From contig JBAIAA010000530.1 in the NCBI GenBank assembly GCA_037893245.1, forward strand, positions 83,548-147,547: a stretch of DNA of 64,000 nucleotides, given 5' to 3'. The notes under the pieces are model-generated. The model had not been told where the DNA came from. It did not search any database and saw only the letters and a program-made list of their open reading frames with translations. How positions within the stretch are numbered: position 1 is the first letter of the stretch; every line of letters begins with the position of its first letter. A program made the position numbers and the translations under genes. Origin of the DNA: Crossaster papposus. Lineage: Eukaryota; Echinodermata; Asteroidea; Velatida; Solasteridae. This document shows, one piece after another, positions 44,181 through 56,261 of the stretch.

Positions 44181-46247
44181 TTACAGGAACATTTTACAGT
44201 AATTGTGTTCGTTGTAGATATTTTGCTCTGGTAATTTGTCCTTTGACTGGAATTCATTGTTTGGTCTGGGATTTAATTGTCCTGGTTTATACATGGCCTG
44301 TGCAGTATAGTACGTATGGTATCTTTCACCACGACATTGTGCTCGTCTTTTCCTATATTTTGGAGACTTTGAACGTTTCTTATGATATTTTTGTTTTTTG
44401 TCCATTTCAGCAAGAGCACTGGCAGCAGGCGAGTTGCTGGTTATGGGACACCCAGCTGCTTGGCATTTCTTGATGATTGAGTTGGCGTGCCCGTTGTTAA
44501 CGAGGTGAATGGAACTCCGATCTCTTGCTGCAGCGTTCTTTGAAAAAGTTAGTGAACCTTTAGGGTTGGTCATTCCAAAGGCATGATTCACAGATTCAGT
44601 CTTTTGTGTACTCATGCCATACTTTGTTTTTTCTAATGCATCTTCTCCAATTCGCTTGTCCAAAAGTTTCTTTAAAAGCTGCTCATCCTTCGTGGATAAA
44701 CTTAGTTTTTCTCTAGTACTGCGTGACATATATGGAAATCCATAATTACCGTTACAAATTTGGGATTTGTTTTTGCATAGACTGTGATCCCCCATATAAC
44801 ATTTTGGGATGGCAGTTGAAGCATTAGCTGCCATCTTTTTCATTCTGTACATTTTCCCATCACATTTTTGGAGAATTGCGATGGCCTCGGCCTGTGTTCT
44901 GTGACTTACATCATCAGCAAAACGGTCTTGCAGTTGTTTTTTTAGTCTAGCACTCTTGCAGGGAAACATATTTGAGCTGAAATTTGCCCGACTAATGGCA
45001 GCGCATAGTGATCTATTCAAATGAGAAGGATCTAGTTGTTGCACTGTTTCAGAACCAGTTCTTGTCCTCATTTGTGTGTTCAAGCCTGCTGCCAGACATC
45101 CATCTGCATCAGTGGTGACACTGTTGACAAGGAGGGGCTCTTTGCAATGCAAAAGTTTTTTAGCGCATTGTAGTCCTCCCTGTTTCTCGTTTCCCATGTT
45201 GAAGTGAGAAGGACGTGTCGCTGTGCATCCTGTGTGGTTAGGGCATTTAGGTGTTTTTTCTCCTTTGGCACGTCTCATTTCTCTACTTTTACACAGTTTG
45301 TTTTCTTGATTGTACATGATGACATACTTTGAAGATGTCACATTTTCACACACAGTGTCTCTGGTTTGTGTGGCAGGTACAAAGAGACTTTTTTTCCTAG
45401 AGTTTCTGAGTGGGTTGTTGTATTGTCTGTCCATCTCAACAGCAATTGGACTCTCTCTTTGAAATCCCTGCATCTCGTGAATATCTTTTACAATTGTTCT
45501 CTTTGCAGCCATGTCTTCTTCATTTTCTTGAGATATTATTTTACCACATTTGTGTGCAATTTTTTGCAGTCCACTACTCGAAGGAACAGCCGTGTCCATA
45601 GCTGCTAAGAGCCTCCTTGCACCTGCAGCTGCGATGCCAGTGTTGTAGAGTCCCACCTGAAATGCCATGTTGGGAGTAGCAGTCCGTCGTCCAGGTCCAT
45701 TTTGAGGTATTTCGGTATAAAGTCTTTGTCTCTGTGTTGTAAATCCACACTTTTGGCAGTACATTGCTTCAGATACTGCTAAACCTCTGCATTCCTCTGC
45801 CTCTGCCAGTAGTTTAGGATGGCCATCACACTCGGGATGCGATTTTTGATGGTCAAGTACCGCCTTTGCTCCAAGTTCCACCGCCGACTCAATGTCCACG
45901 AAACGATATCCTCCTTGGTGATTCGTTCCACTCGGGGGTGGAAAGTGCCCTATTTTGAGATTGGATTTTCCACCATTGGGCTGGAGCCTGTCAACTAGAG
46001 TAATTTCTCCAGCTTTTGGTCGAAGTAGCATTACATTTCTGCACTTGGTCCCTGCTGTTGGAAGTGTCTGGCTGAAAAACCCTCGTTCGTCTTTCGGAAC
46101 AGCCAGTTCGAGTTGCTCATATGTTGGTCTTACATACTTGGGCAGTTCCATGTCTTCAGCTGCACGCTGCATCTTGGGAGACTGCTCGTGTTTTGGTTTG
46201 AACCAAGTTTTTTTCATTTTAAAAATTCCTCTTCTGTCTCGACCCAT
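44181..46247 (-). CDS. Mutator-like DDE transposase, intact, unit 9
   Basis: Identical 688-residue protein. The putative promoter is at 46306-46426 in unit 10. Confidence 0.9.
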   Translation of the reverse strand: MGRDRRGIFKMKKTWFKPKHEQSPKMQRAAEDMELPKYVRPTYEQLELAVPKDERGFFSQTLPTAGTKCRNVMLLRPKAGEITLVDRLQPNGGKSNLKIGHFPPPSGTNHQGGYRFVDIESAVELGAKAVLDHQKSHPECDGHPKLLAEAEECRGLAVSEAMYCQKCGFTTQRQRLYTEIPQNGPGRRTATPNMAFQVGLYNTGIAAAGARRLLAAMDTAVPSSSGLQKIAHKCGKIISQENEEDMAAKRTIVKDIHEMQGFQRESPIAVEMDRQYNNPLRNSRKKSLFVPATQTRDTVCENVTSSKYVIMYNQENKLCKSREMRRAKGEKTPKCPNHTGCTATRPSHFNMGNEKQGGLQCAKKLLHCKEPLLVNSVTTDADGCLAAGLNTQMRTRTGSETVQQLDPSHLNRSLCAAISRANFSSNMFPCKSARLKKQLQDRFADDVSHRTQAEAIAILQKCDGKMYRMKKMAANASTAIPKCYMGDHSLCKNKSQICNGNYGFPYMSRSTREKLSLSTKDEQLLKKLLDKRIGEDALEKTKYGMSTQKTESVNHAFGMTNPKGSLTFSKNAAARDRSSIHLVNNGHANSIIKKCQAAGCPITSNSPAASALAEMDKKQKYHKKRSKSPKYRKRRAQCRGERYHTYYTAQAMYKPGQLNPRPNNEFQSKDKLPEQNIYNEHNYCKMFL

Positions 46248-46305
46248 TGTACACAACAAAAGAATTTCAGCTTTGCTCGATGGTTTTCATAGGGTTACTT
46301 GAAAT

Positions 46306-46426
46306 GATATGGTCACCCTATGACCAATTTGAGACTTTTATAAATTTTTCAGCATGCTAATTTGGTATTTCTTTGAATTGAGATTGCAAGGAAAGGTCAC
46401 AAGATATGTACGTCACCATAACGTCA
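46306..46426 (-). promoter_or_regulatory. Candidate promoter of the unit-9 transposase, located in unit 10
   Basis: TATA box at 46342-46335, CRE-like half-sites at 46409-46426. Confidence 0.55.
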
Positions 46427-46714
46427 GTCAAGGCCTGTGTCCTTATGCCACTTGGAAAGGCTGTTGTATCCTTGGGGAAATTACCCCAGATTGTTTCTGT
46501 GTTGCCAGGGTCACATTACAAGTGGGGAACACTTGGTCATTAATCTTTCAAATAATTACATCCTAAGATAGCAACTTCTGAAATTGTAATGGTAAAACAT
46601 CAAAATGGCCCCCCAATTCCCCGTAAAAATTATCCCTGTGTAATGGTTGAGTAAGCAAAGAACCTTTTTACACTTAGATTTTTATTTTATTTAAGAAATT
46701 GGTGTTATTTTTTT

Positions 46715-46746
<32 letters not shown>

Positions 46747-47267
46747 GGGGGGAGGAGGGTGGGGGTGGGGTGGTGGTTATTGGGTGTCCATTAATGAAGA
46801 CATGAGTGCTAAGTATAAAACCCTTAATTACTATGAACAATTTATCCCCTTACATATATTTGTTTGTTGATTTAAACTCCCCACCTACCAACCAAACCCC
46901 CCCCCCCCCCCTCCCCACACACACCAACAAAGTAAGTGCAATATTAAACCATGTATATAAAAAAAAAAAAATACTAAATAAAACATACAACCCACGTACT
47001 TGCCCACGTACATTTCGAAAAAATGAACTTTAAGATGTTTTTTATATTTTTAAAAACATTGTAGAATCTGTTTGCACTAGCATGTATAGGAGAGTCTGTG
47101 CTGTTAAGACAGTGCAAAATGCTATAGGCTGGCCTTGAACATTTAACCCTGTAGATGGCCATTGGATTAATTTTTTCATTTTTGTTTTGAACATTTGAGT
47201 TCTTTGATTCGTTCTGGACCTTTTAGTATTATTTTTGTTTCAAATAATTATAAATCATTGTATTTAA

Positions 47268-48237
47268 AGGGTGCACTGTCCTAATTGAAGGGAGAATTTC
47301 TCCGCGGTCTCATTAGCATGAAATGTGCCCCCACAATTTCTTTTGAAAAAGGAGTCCGTTTGGTAAAAGAAATGGTGGGATTGTGTAAATTTAGCATGGG
47401 ATCAACTCCCTGGTTTCTGAGCTTCAATCTGAAGGCAGACTTGACAAAATTACGGTTGAAAAATGGGTCCTAATTGCCCCTAAACGTGGAGGGATGCCAT
47501 TTGTAAAATGGCTGCGTGCAGGCTGGGAAAGTATCACTTTTCGGGAGGTGAGTTTCTTTTGGTGTGAATATTAAAAAATGTAATTGGCTAACCCACCCAA
47601 AATTGAAAAGAAATGGAAAGATAAAGGCCAAGACAATAATCTGATTGTTGTTTGATAAACCCCAGTGATGTTGGTTTGCATGAAACTTGGCCCTAAACTT
47701 TGTTTATTTTACACTGTTTTCAATGGGACTTGAATTAGGACAGTGCACCCTAAAGGGTGCACTGTCCTAATTGAAGGGAGAATTTCTCCGCGGTCTCATT
47801 AGCATGAAATGTGCCCCCACAATTTCTTTTGAAAAAGGAGTCCGTTTGGTAAAAGAAATGGTGGGATTGTGTAAATTTAGCATGGGATCAACTCCCTGGT
47901 TTCTGAGCTTCAATCTGAAGGCAGACTTGACAAAATTACGGTTGAAAAATGGGTCCTAATTGCCCCTAAACGTGGAGGGATGCCATTTGTAAAATGGCTG
48001 CGTGCAGGCTGGGAAAGTATCACTTTTCGGGAGGTGAGTTTCTTTTGGTGTGAATATTAAAAAATGTAATTGGCTAACCCACCCAAAATTGAAAAGAAAT
48101 GGAAAGATAAAGGCCAAGACAATAATCTGATTGTTGTTTGATAAACCCCAGTGATGTTGGTTTGCATGAAACTTGGCCCTAAACTTTGTTTATTTTACAC
48201 TGTTTTCAATGGGACTTGAATTAGGACAGTGCACCCT
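47268..48237. mobile_element. Nested TIR element array, 2 copies, unit 10
   Basis: Copies start at 47268 and 47754. Confidence 0.85.
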
Positions 48238-48677
48238 ATATTTCAAAATGGCCGCCTCCTTGGAGTCATGCGGGCGGGGATTTAAAAATGGTTTGTGTTG
48301 TTTACGCTTACTGGCTTTAGTCGTAGAAGACAAGAACAAGTTTCAGGAGACAATTGTCTGGATTCTGACACATCAGAGATATTTTATTACTGGAAACAGG
48401 TAAAAAACACAGTTTAAATCACATAATAATTATGTACAGTCGTTTTGTAAAATTTTAAACATTTTTTTTATTTTTTCTTTATTTTTTTTATTTTTTTATT
48501 TTTTTTTACCATTTAAACAAAGATTCTCGGACACATGCAATTCAAGTTGATAAACAGACTATGAAACCGGCCAACCCTAGCTACATTAACCCTAACCGAA
48601 CGGAGGGTAACCAACCCTAATGGAACGTAACCCTAAACCCAAACTGGATAAAACCAACCAGATTATTACAAACAAAA

Positions 48678-50744
48678 TTACAGGAACATTTTACAGTAAT
48701 TGTGTTCGTTGTAGATATTTTGCTCTGGTAATTTGTCCTTTGACTGGAATTCATTGTTTGGTCTGGGATTTAATTGTCCTGGTTTATACATGGCCTGTGC
48801 AGTATAGTACGTATGGTATCTTTCACCACGACATTGTGCTCGTCTTTTCCTATATTTTGGAGACTTTGAACGTTTCTTATGATATTTTTGTTTTTTGTCC
48901 ATTTCAGCAAGAGCACTGGCAGCAGGCGAGTTGCTGGTTATGGGACACCCAGCTGCTTGGCATTTCTTGATGATTGAGTTGGCGTGCCCGTTGTTAACGA
49001 GGTGAATGGAACTCCGATCTCTTGCTGCAGCGTTCTTTGAAAAAGTTAGTGAACCTTTAGGGTTGGTCATTCCAAAGGCATGATTCACAGATTCAGTCTT
49101 TTGTGTACTCATGCCATACTTTGTTTTTTCTAATGCATCTTCTCCAATTCGCTTGTCCAAAAGTTTCTTTAAAAGCTGCTCATCCTTCGTGGATAAACTT
49201 AGTTTTTCTCTAGTACTGCGTGACATATATGGAAATCCATAATTACCGTTACAAATTTGGGATTTGTTTTTGCATAGACTGTGATCCCCCATATAACATT
49301 TTGGGATGGCAGTTGAAGCATTAGCTGCCATCTTTTTCATTCTGTACATTTTCCCATCACATTTTTGGAGAATTGCGATGGCCTCGGCCTGTGTTCTGTG
49401 ACTTACATCATCAGCAAAACGGTCTTGCAGTTGTTTTTTTAGTCTAGCACTCTTGCAGGGAAACATATTTGAGCTGAAATTTGCCCGACTAATGGCAGCG
49501 CATAGTGATCTATTCAAATGAGAAGGATCTAGTTGTTGCACTGTTTCAGAACCAGTTCTTGTCCTCATTTGTGTGTTCAAGCCTGCTGCCAGACATCCAT
49601 CTGCATCAGTGGTGACACTGTTGACAAGGAGGGGCTCTTTGCAATGCAAAAGTTTTTTAGCGCATTGTAGTCCTCCCTGTTTCTCGTTTCCCATGTTGAA
49701 GTGAGAAGGACGTGTCGCTGTGCATCCTGTGTGGTTAGGGCATTTAGGTGTTTTTTCTCCTTTGGCACGTCTCATTTCTCTACTTTTACACAGTTTGTTT
49801 TCTTGATTGTACATGATGACATACTTTGAAGATGTCACATTTTCACACACAGTGTCTCTGGTTTGTGTGGCAGGTACAAAGAGACTTTTTTTCCTAGAGT
49901 TTCTGAGTGGGTTGTTGTATTGTCTGTCCATCTCAACAGCAATTGGACTCTCTCTTTGAAATCCCTGCATCTCGTGAATATCTTTTACAATTGTTCTCTT
50001 TGCAGCCATGTCTTCTTCATTTTCTTGAGATATTATTTTACCACATTTGTGTGCAATTTTTTGCAGTCCACTACTCGAAGGAACAGCCGTGTCCATAGCT
50101 GCTAAGAGCCTCCTTGCACCTGCAGCTGCGATGCCAGTGTTGTAGAGTCCCACCTGAAATGCCATGTTGGGAGTAGCAGTCCGTCGTCCAGGTCCATTTT
50201 GAGGTATTTCGGTATAAAGTCTTTGTCTCTGTGTTGTAAATCCACACTTTTGGCAGTACATTGCTTCAGATACTGCTAAACCTCTGCATTCCTCTGCCTC
50301 TGCCAGTAGTTTAGGATGGCCATCACACTCGGGATGCGATTTTTGATGGTCAAGTACCGCCTTTGCTCCAAGTTCCACCGCCGACTCAATGTCCACGAAA
50401 CGATATCCTCCTTGGTGATTCGTTCCACTCGGGGGTGGAAAGTGCCCTATTTTGAGATTGGATTTTCCACCATTGGGCTGGAGCCTGTCAACTAGAGTAA
50501 TTTCTCCAGCTTTTGGTCGAAGTAGCATTACATTTCTGCACTTGGTCCCTGCTGTTGGAAGTGTCTGGCTGAAAAACCCTCGTTCGTCTTTCGGAACAGC
50601 CAGTTCGAGTTGCTCATATGTTGGTCTTACATACTTGGGCAGTTCCATGTCTTCAGCTGCACGCTGCATCTTGGGAGACTGCTCGTGTTTTGGTTTGAAC
50701 CAAGTTTTTTTCATTTTAAAAATTCCTCTTCTGTCTCGACCCAT
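48678..50744 (-). CDS. Mutator-like DDE transposase, intact, unit 10
   Basis: Identical 688-residue protein. The putative promoter is at 50803-50923 in unit 11. Confidence 0.9.
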   Translation of the reverse strand: MGRDRRGIFKMKKTWFKPKHEQSPKMQRAAEDMELPKYVRPTYEQLELAVPKDERGFFSQTLPTAGTKCRNVMLLRPKAGEITLVDRLQPNGGKSNLKIGHFPPPSGTNHQGGYRFVDIESAVELGAKAVLDHQKSHPECDGHPKLLAEAEECRGLAVSEAMYCQKCGFTTQRQRLYTEIPQNGPGRRTATPNMAFQVGLYNTGIAAAGARRLLAAMDTAVPSSSGLQKIAHKCGKIISQENEEDMAAKRTIVKDIHEMQGFQRESPIAVEMDRQYNNPLRNSRKKSLFVPATQTRDTVCENVTSSKYVIMYNQENKLCKSREMRRAKGEKTPKCPNHTGCTATRPSHFNMGNEKQGGLQCAKKLLHCKEPLLVNSVTTDADGCLAAGLNTQMRTRTGSETVQQLDPSHLNRSLCAAISRANFSSNMFPCKSARLKKQLQDRFADDVSHRTQAEAIAILQKCDGKMYRMKKMAANASTAIPKCYMGDHSLCKNKSQICNGNYGFPYMSRSTREKLSLSTKDEQLLKKLLDKRIGEDALEKTKYGMSTQKTESVNHAFGMTNPKGSLTFSKNAAARDRSSIHLVNNGHANSIIKKCQAAGCPITSNSPAASALAEMDKKQKYHKKRSKSPKYRKRRAQCRGERYHTYYTAQAMYKPGQLNPRPNNEFQSKDKLPEQNIYNEHNYCKMFL

Positions 50745-50802
50745 TGTACACAACAAAAGAATTTCAGCTTTGCTCGATGGTTTTCATAGGGTTACTTGAA
50801 AT

Positions 50803-50923
50803 GATATGGTCACCCTATGACCAATTTGAGACTTTTATAAATTTTTCAGCATGCTAATTTGGTATTTCTTTGAATTGAGATTGCAAGGAAAGGTCACAAG
50901 ATATGTACGTCACCATAACGTCA
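50803..50923 (-). promoter_or_regulatory. Candidate promoter of the unit-10 transposase, located in unit 11
   Basis: TATA box at 50839-50832, CRE-like half-sites at 50906-50923. Confidence 0.55.
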
Positions 50924-51211
50924 GTCAAGGCCTGTGTCCTTATGCCACTTGGAAAGGCTGTTGTATCCTTGGGGAAATTACCCCAGATTGTTTCTGTGTT
51001 GCCAGGGTCACATTACAAGTGGGGAACACTTGGTCATTAATCTTTCAAATAATTACATCCTAAGATAGCAACTTCTGAAATTGTAATGGTAAAACATCAA
51101 AATGGCCCCCCAATTCCCCGTAAAAATTATCCCTGTGTAATGGTTGAGTAAGCAAAGAACCTTTTTACACTTAGATTTTTATTTTATTTAAGAAATTGGT
51201 GTTATTTTTTT

Positions 51212-51243
<32 letters not shown>

Positions 51244-51764
51244 GGGGGGAGGAGGGTGGGGGTGGGGTGGTGGTTATTGGGTGTCCATTAATGAAGACAT
51301 GAGTGCTAAGTATAAAACCCTTAATTACTATGAACAATTTATCCCCTTACATATATTTGTTTGTTGATTTAAACTCCCCACCTACCAACCAAACCCCCCC
51401 CCCCCCCCTCCCCACACACACCAACAAAGTAAGTGCAATATTAAACCATGTATATAAAAAAAAAAAAATACTAAATAAAACATACAACCCACGTACTTGC
51501 CCACGTACATTTCGAAAAAATGAACTTTAAGATGTTTTTTATATTTTTAAAAACATTGTAGAATCTGTTTGCACTAGCATGTATAGGAGAGTCTGTGCTG
51601 TTAAGACAGTGCAAAATGCTATAGGCTGGCCTTGAACATTTAACCCTGTAGATGGCCATTGGATTAATTTTTTCATTTTTGTTTTGAACATTTGAGTTCT
51701 TTGATTCGTTCTGGACCTTTTAGTATTATTTTTGTTTCAAATAATTATAAATCATTGTATTTAA

Positions 51765-52734
51765 AGGGTGCACTGTCCTAATTGAAGGGAGAATTTCTCC
51801 GCGGTCTCATTAGCATGAAATGTGCCCCCACAATTTCTTTTGAAAAAGGAGTCCGTTTGGTAAAAGAAATGGTGGGATTGTGTAAATTTAGCATGGGATC
51901 AACTCCCTGGTTTCTGAGCTTCAATCTGAAGGCAGACTTGACAAAATTACGGTTGAAAAATGGGTCCTAATTGCCCCTAAACGTGGAGGGATGCCATTTG
52001 TAAAATGGCTGCGTGCAGGCTGGGAAAGTATCACTTTTCGGGAGGTGAGTTTCTTTTGGTGTGAATATTAAAAAATGTAATTGGCTAACCCACCCAAAAT
52101 TGAAAAGAAATGGAAAGATAAAGGCCAAGACAATAATCTGATTGTTGTTTGATAAACCCCAGTGATGTTGGTTTGCATGAAACTTGGCCCTAAACTTTGT
52201 TTATTTTACACTGTTTTCAATGGGACTTGAATTAGGACAGTGCACCCTAAAGGGTGCACTGTCCTAATTGAAGGGAGAATTTCTCCGCGGTCTCATTAGC
52301 ATGAAATGTGCCCCCACAATTTCTTTTGAAAAAGGAGTCCGTTTGGTAAAAGAAATGGTGGGATTGTGTAAATTTAGCATGGGATCAACTCCCTGGTTTC
52401 TGAGCTTCAATCTGAAGGCAGACTTGACAAAATTACGGTTGAAAAATGGGTCCTAATTGCCCCTAAACGTGGAGGGATGCCATTTGTAAAATGGCTGCGT
52501 GCAGGCTGGGAAAGTATCACTTTTCGGGAGGTGAGTTTCTTTTGGTGTGAATATTAAAAAATGTAATTGGCTAACCCACCCAAAATTGAAAAGAAATGGA
52601 AAGATAAAGGCCAAGACAATAATCTGATTGTTGTTTGATAAACCCCAGTGATGTTGGTTTGCATGAAACTTGGCCCTAAACTTTGTTTATTTTACACTGT
52701 TTTCAATGGGACTTGAATTAGGACAGTGCACCCT
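51765..52734. mobile_element. Nested TIR element array, 2 copies, unit 11
   Basis: Copies start at 51765 and 52251. Confidence 0.85.
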
Positions 52735-53174
52735 ATATTTCAAAATGGCCGCCTCCTTGGAGTCATGCGGGCGGGGATTTAAAAATGGTTTGTGTTGTTT
52801 ACGCTTACTGGCTTTAGTCGTAGAAGACAAGAACAAGTTTCAGGAGACAATTGTCTGGATTCTGACACATCAGAGATATTTTATTACTGGAAACAGGTAA
52901 AAAACACAGTTTAAATCACATAATAATTATGTACAGTCGTTTTGTAAAATTTTAAACATTTTTTTTATTTTTTCTTTATTTTTTTTATTTTTTTATTTTT
53001 TTTTACCATTTAAACAAAGATTCTCGGACACATGCAATTCAAGTTGATAAACAGACTATGAAACCGGCCAACCCTAGCTACATTAACCCTAACCGAACGG
53101 AGGGTAACCAACCCTAATGGAACGTAACCCTAAACCCAAACTGGATAAAACCAACCAGATTATTACAAACAAAA

Positions 53175-55241
53175 TTACAGGAACATTTTACAGTAATTGT
53201 GTTCGTTGTAGATATTTTGCTCTGGTAATTTGTCCTTTGACTGGAATTCATTGTTTGGTCTGGGATTTAATTGTCCTGGTTTATACATGGCCTGTGCAGT
53301 ATAGTACGTATGGTATCTTTCACCACGACATTGTGCTCGTCTTTTCCTATATTTTGGAGACTTTGAACGTTTCTTATGATATTTTTGTTTTTTGTCCATT
53401 TCAGCAAGAGCACTGGCAGCAGGCGAGTTGCTGGTTATGGGACACCCAGCTGCTTGGCATTTCTTGATGATTGAGTTGGCGTGCCCGTTGTTAACGAGGT
53501 GAATGGAACTCCGATCTCTTGCTGCAGCGTTCTTTGAAAAAGTTAGTGAACCTTTAGGGTTGGTCATTCCAAAGGCATGATTCACAGATTCAGTCTTTTG
53601 TGTACTCATGCCATACTTTGTTTTTTCTAATGCATCTTCTCCAATTCGCTTGTCCAAAAGTTTCTTTAAAAGCTGCTCATCCTTCGTGGATAAACTTAGT
53701 TTTTCTCTAGTACTGCGTGACATATATGGAAATCCATAATTACCGTTACAAATTTGGGATTTGTTTTTGCATAGACTGTGATCCCCCATATAACATTTTG
53801 GGATGGCAGTTGAAGCATTAGCTGCCATCTTTTTCATTCTGTACATTTTCCCATCACATTTTTGGAGAATTGCGATGGCCTCGGCCTGTGTTCTGTGACT
53901 TACATCATCAGCAAAACGGTCTTGCAGTTGTTTTTTTAGTCTAGCACTCTTGCAGGGAAACATATTTGAGCTGAAATTTGCCCGACTAATGGCAGCGCAT
54001 AGTGATCTATTCAAATGAGAAGGATCTAGTTGTTGCACTGTTTCAGAACCAGTTCTTGTCCTCATTTGTGTGTTCAAGCCTGCTGCCAGACATCCATCTG
54101 CATCAGTGGTGACACTGTTGACAAGGAGGGGCTCTTTGCAATGCAAAAGTTTTTTAGCGCATTGTAGTCCTCCCTGTTTCTCGTTTCCCATGTTGAAGTG
54201 AGAAGGACGTGTCGCTGTGCATCCTGTGTGGTTAGGGCATTTAGGTGTTTTTTCTCCTTTGGCACGTCTCATTTCTCTACTTTTACACAGTTTGTTTTCT
54301 TGATTGTACATGATGACATACTTTGAAGATGTCACATTTTCACACACAGTGTCTCTGGTTTGTGTGGCAGGTACAAAGAGACTTTTTTTCCTAGAGTTTC
54401 TGAGTGGGTTGTTGTATTGTCTGTCCATCTCAACAGCAATTGGACTCTCTCTTTGAAATCCCTGCATCTCGTGAATATCTTTTACAATTGTTCTCTTTGC
54501 AGCCATGTCTTCTTCATTTTCTTGAGATATTATTTTACCACATTTGTGTGCAATTTTTTGCAGTCCACTACTCGAAGGAACAGCCGTGTCCATAGCTGCT
54601 AAGAGCCTCCTTGCACCTGCAGCTGCGATGCCAGTGTTGTAGAGTCCCACCTGAAATGCCATGTTGGGAGTAGCAGTCCGTCGTCCAGGTCCATTTTGAG
54701 GTATTTCGGTATAAAGTCTTTGTCTCTGTGTTGTAAATCCACACTTTTGGCAGTACATTGCTTCAGATACTGCTAAACCTCTGCATTCCTCTGCCTCTGC
54801 CAGTAGTTTAGGATGGCCATCACACTCGGGATGCGATTTTTGATGGTCAAGTACCGCCTTTGCTCCAAGTTCCACCGCCGACTCAATGTCCACGAAACGA
54901 TATCCTCCTTGGTGATTCGTTCCACTCGGGGGTGGAAAGTGCCCTATTTTGAGATTGGATTTTCCACCATTGGGCTGGAGCCTGTCAACTAGAGTAATTT
55001 CTCCAGCTTTTGGTCGAAGTAGCATTACATTTCTGCACTTGGTCCCTGCTGTTGGAAGTGTCTGGCTGAAAAACCCTCGTTCGTCTTTCGGAACAGCCAG
55101 TTCGAGTTGCTCATATGTTGGTCTTACATACTTGGGCAGTTCCATGTCTTCAGCTGCACGCTGCATCTTGGGAGACTGCTCGTGTTTTGGTTTGAACCAA
55201 GTTTTTTTCATTTTAAAAATTCCTCTTCTGTCTCGACCCAT
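53175..55241 (-). CDS. Mutator-like DDE transposase, intact, unit 11
   Basis: Identical 688-residue protein. The putative promoter is at 55300-55420 in unit 12. Confidence 0.9.
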   Translation of the reverse strand: MGRDRRGIFKMKKTWFKPKHEQSPKMQRAAEDMELPKYVRPTYEQLELAVPKDERGFFSQTLPTAGTKCRNVMLLRPKAGEITLVDRLQPNGGKSNLKIGHFPPPSGTNHQGGYRFVDIESAVELGAKAVLDHQKSHPECDGHPKLLAEAEECRGLAVSEAMYCQKCGFTTQRQRLYTEIPQNGPGRRTATPNMAFQVGLYNTGIAAAGARRLLAAMDTAVPSSSGLQKIAHKCGKIISQENEEDMAAKRTIVKDIHEMQGFQRESPIAVEMDRQYNNPLRNSRKKSLFVPATQTRDTVCENVTSSKYVIMYNQENKLCKSREMRRAKGEKTPKCPNHTGCTATRPSHFNMGNEKQGGLQCAKKLLHCKEPLLVNSVTTDADGCLAAGLNTQMRTRTGSETVQQLDPSHLNRSLCAAISRANFSSNMFPCKSARLKKQLQDRFADDVSHRTQAEAIAILQKCDGKMYRMKKMAANASTAIPKCYMGDHSLCKNKSQICNGNYGFPYMSRSTREKLSLSTKDEQLLKKLLDKRIGEDALEKTKYGMSTQKTESVNHAFGMTNPKGSLTFSKNAAARDRSSIHLVNNGHANSIIKKCQAAGCPITSNSPAASALAEMDKKQKYHKKRSKSPKYRKRRAQCRGERYHTYYTAQAMYKPGQLNPRPNNEFQSKDKLPEQNIYNEHNYCKMFL

Positions 55242-55299
55242 TGTACACAACAAAAGAATTTCAGCTTTGCTCGATGGTTTTCATAGGGTTACTTGAAAT

Positions 55300-55420
55300 G
55301 ATATGGTCACCCTATGACCAATTTGAGACTTTTATAAATTTTTCAGCATGCTAATTTGGTATTTCTTTGAATTGAGATTGCAAGGAAAGGTCACAAGATA
55401 TGTACGTCACCATAACGTCA
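55300..55420 (-). promoter_or_regulatory. Candidate promoter of the unit-11 transposase, located in unit 12
   Basis: TATA box at 55336-55329, CRE-like half-sites at 55403-55420. Confidence 0.55.
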
Positions 55421-55708
55421 GTCAAGGCCTGTGTCCTTATGCCACTTGGAAAGGCTGTTGTATCCTTGGGGAAATTACCCCAGATTGTTTCTGTGTTGCC
55501 AGGGTCACATTACAAGTGGGGAACACTTGGTCATTAATCTTTCAAATAATTACATCCTAAGATAGCAACTTCTGAAATTGTAATGGTAAAACATCAAAAT
55601 GGCCCCCCAATTCCCCGTAAAAATTATCCCTGTGTAATGGTTGAGTAAGCAAAGAACCTTTTTACACTTAGATTTTTATTTTATTTAAGAAATTGGTGTT
55701 ATTTTTTT

Positions 55709-55740
<32 letters not shown>

Positions 55741-56261
55741 GGGGGGAGGAGGGTGGGGGTGGGGTGGTGGTTATTGGGTGTCCATTAATGAAGACATGAG
55801 TGCTAAGTATAAAACCCTTAATTACTATGAACAATTTATCCCCTTACATATATTTGTTTGTTGATTTAAACTCCCCACCTACCAACCAAACCCCCCCCCC
55901 CCCCCTCCCCACACACACCAACAAAGTAAGTGCAATATTAAACCATGTATATAAAAAAAAAAAAATACTAAATAAAACATACAACCCACGTACTTGCCCA
56001 CGTACATTTCGAAAAAATGAACTTTAAGATGTTTTTTATATTTTTAAAAACATTGTAGAATCTGTTTGCACTAGCATGTATAGGAGAGTCTGTGCTGTTA
56101 AGACAGTGCAAAATGCTATAGGCTGGCCTTGAACATTTAACCCTGTAGATGGCCATTGGATTAATTTTTTCATTTTTGTTTTGAACATTTGAGTTCTTTG
56201 ATTCGTTCTGGACCTTTTAGTATTATTTTTGTTTCAAATAATTATAAATCATTGTATTTAA

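Larger units (their letters stand above)
41809..46305. repeat. Macrosatellite unit 9 (4497 bp, 2 nested copies)
   Basis: First of four consecutive 2-copy units (9-12), which suggests duplication of a 4497-bp unit as a block. Confidence 0.97.
46306..50802. repeat. Macrosatellite unit 10 (4497 bp, 2 nested copies)
   Basis: Second member of the 2-copy run. Same length as unit 4 and units 9, 11 and 12. Confidence 0.97.
50803..55299. repeat. Macrosatellite unit 11 (4497 bp, 2 nested copies)
   Basis: Third member of the 2-copy run. I noticed no private change. Confidence 0.97.
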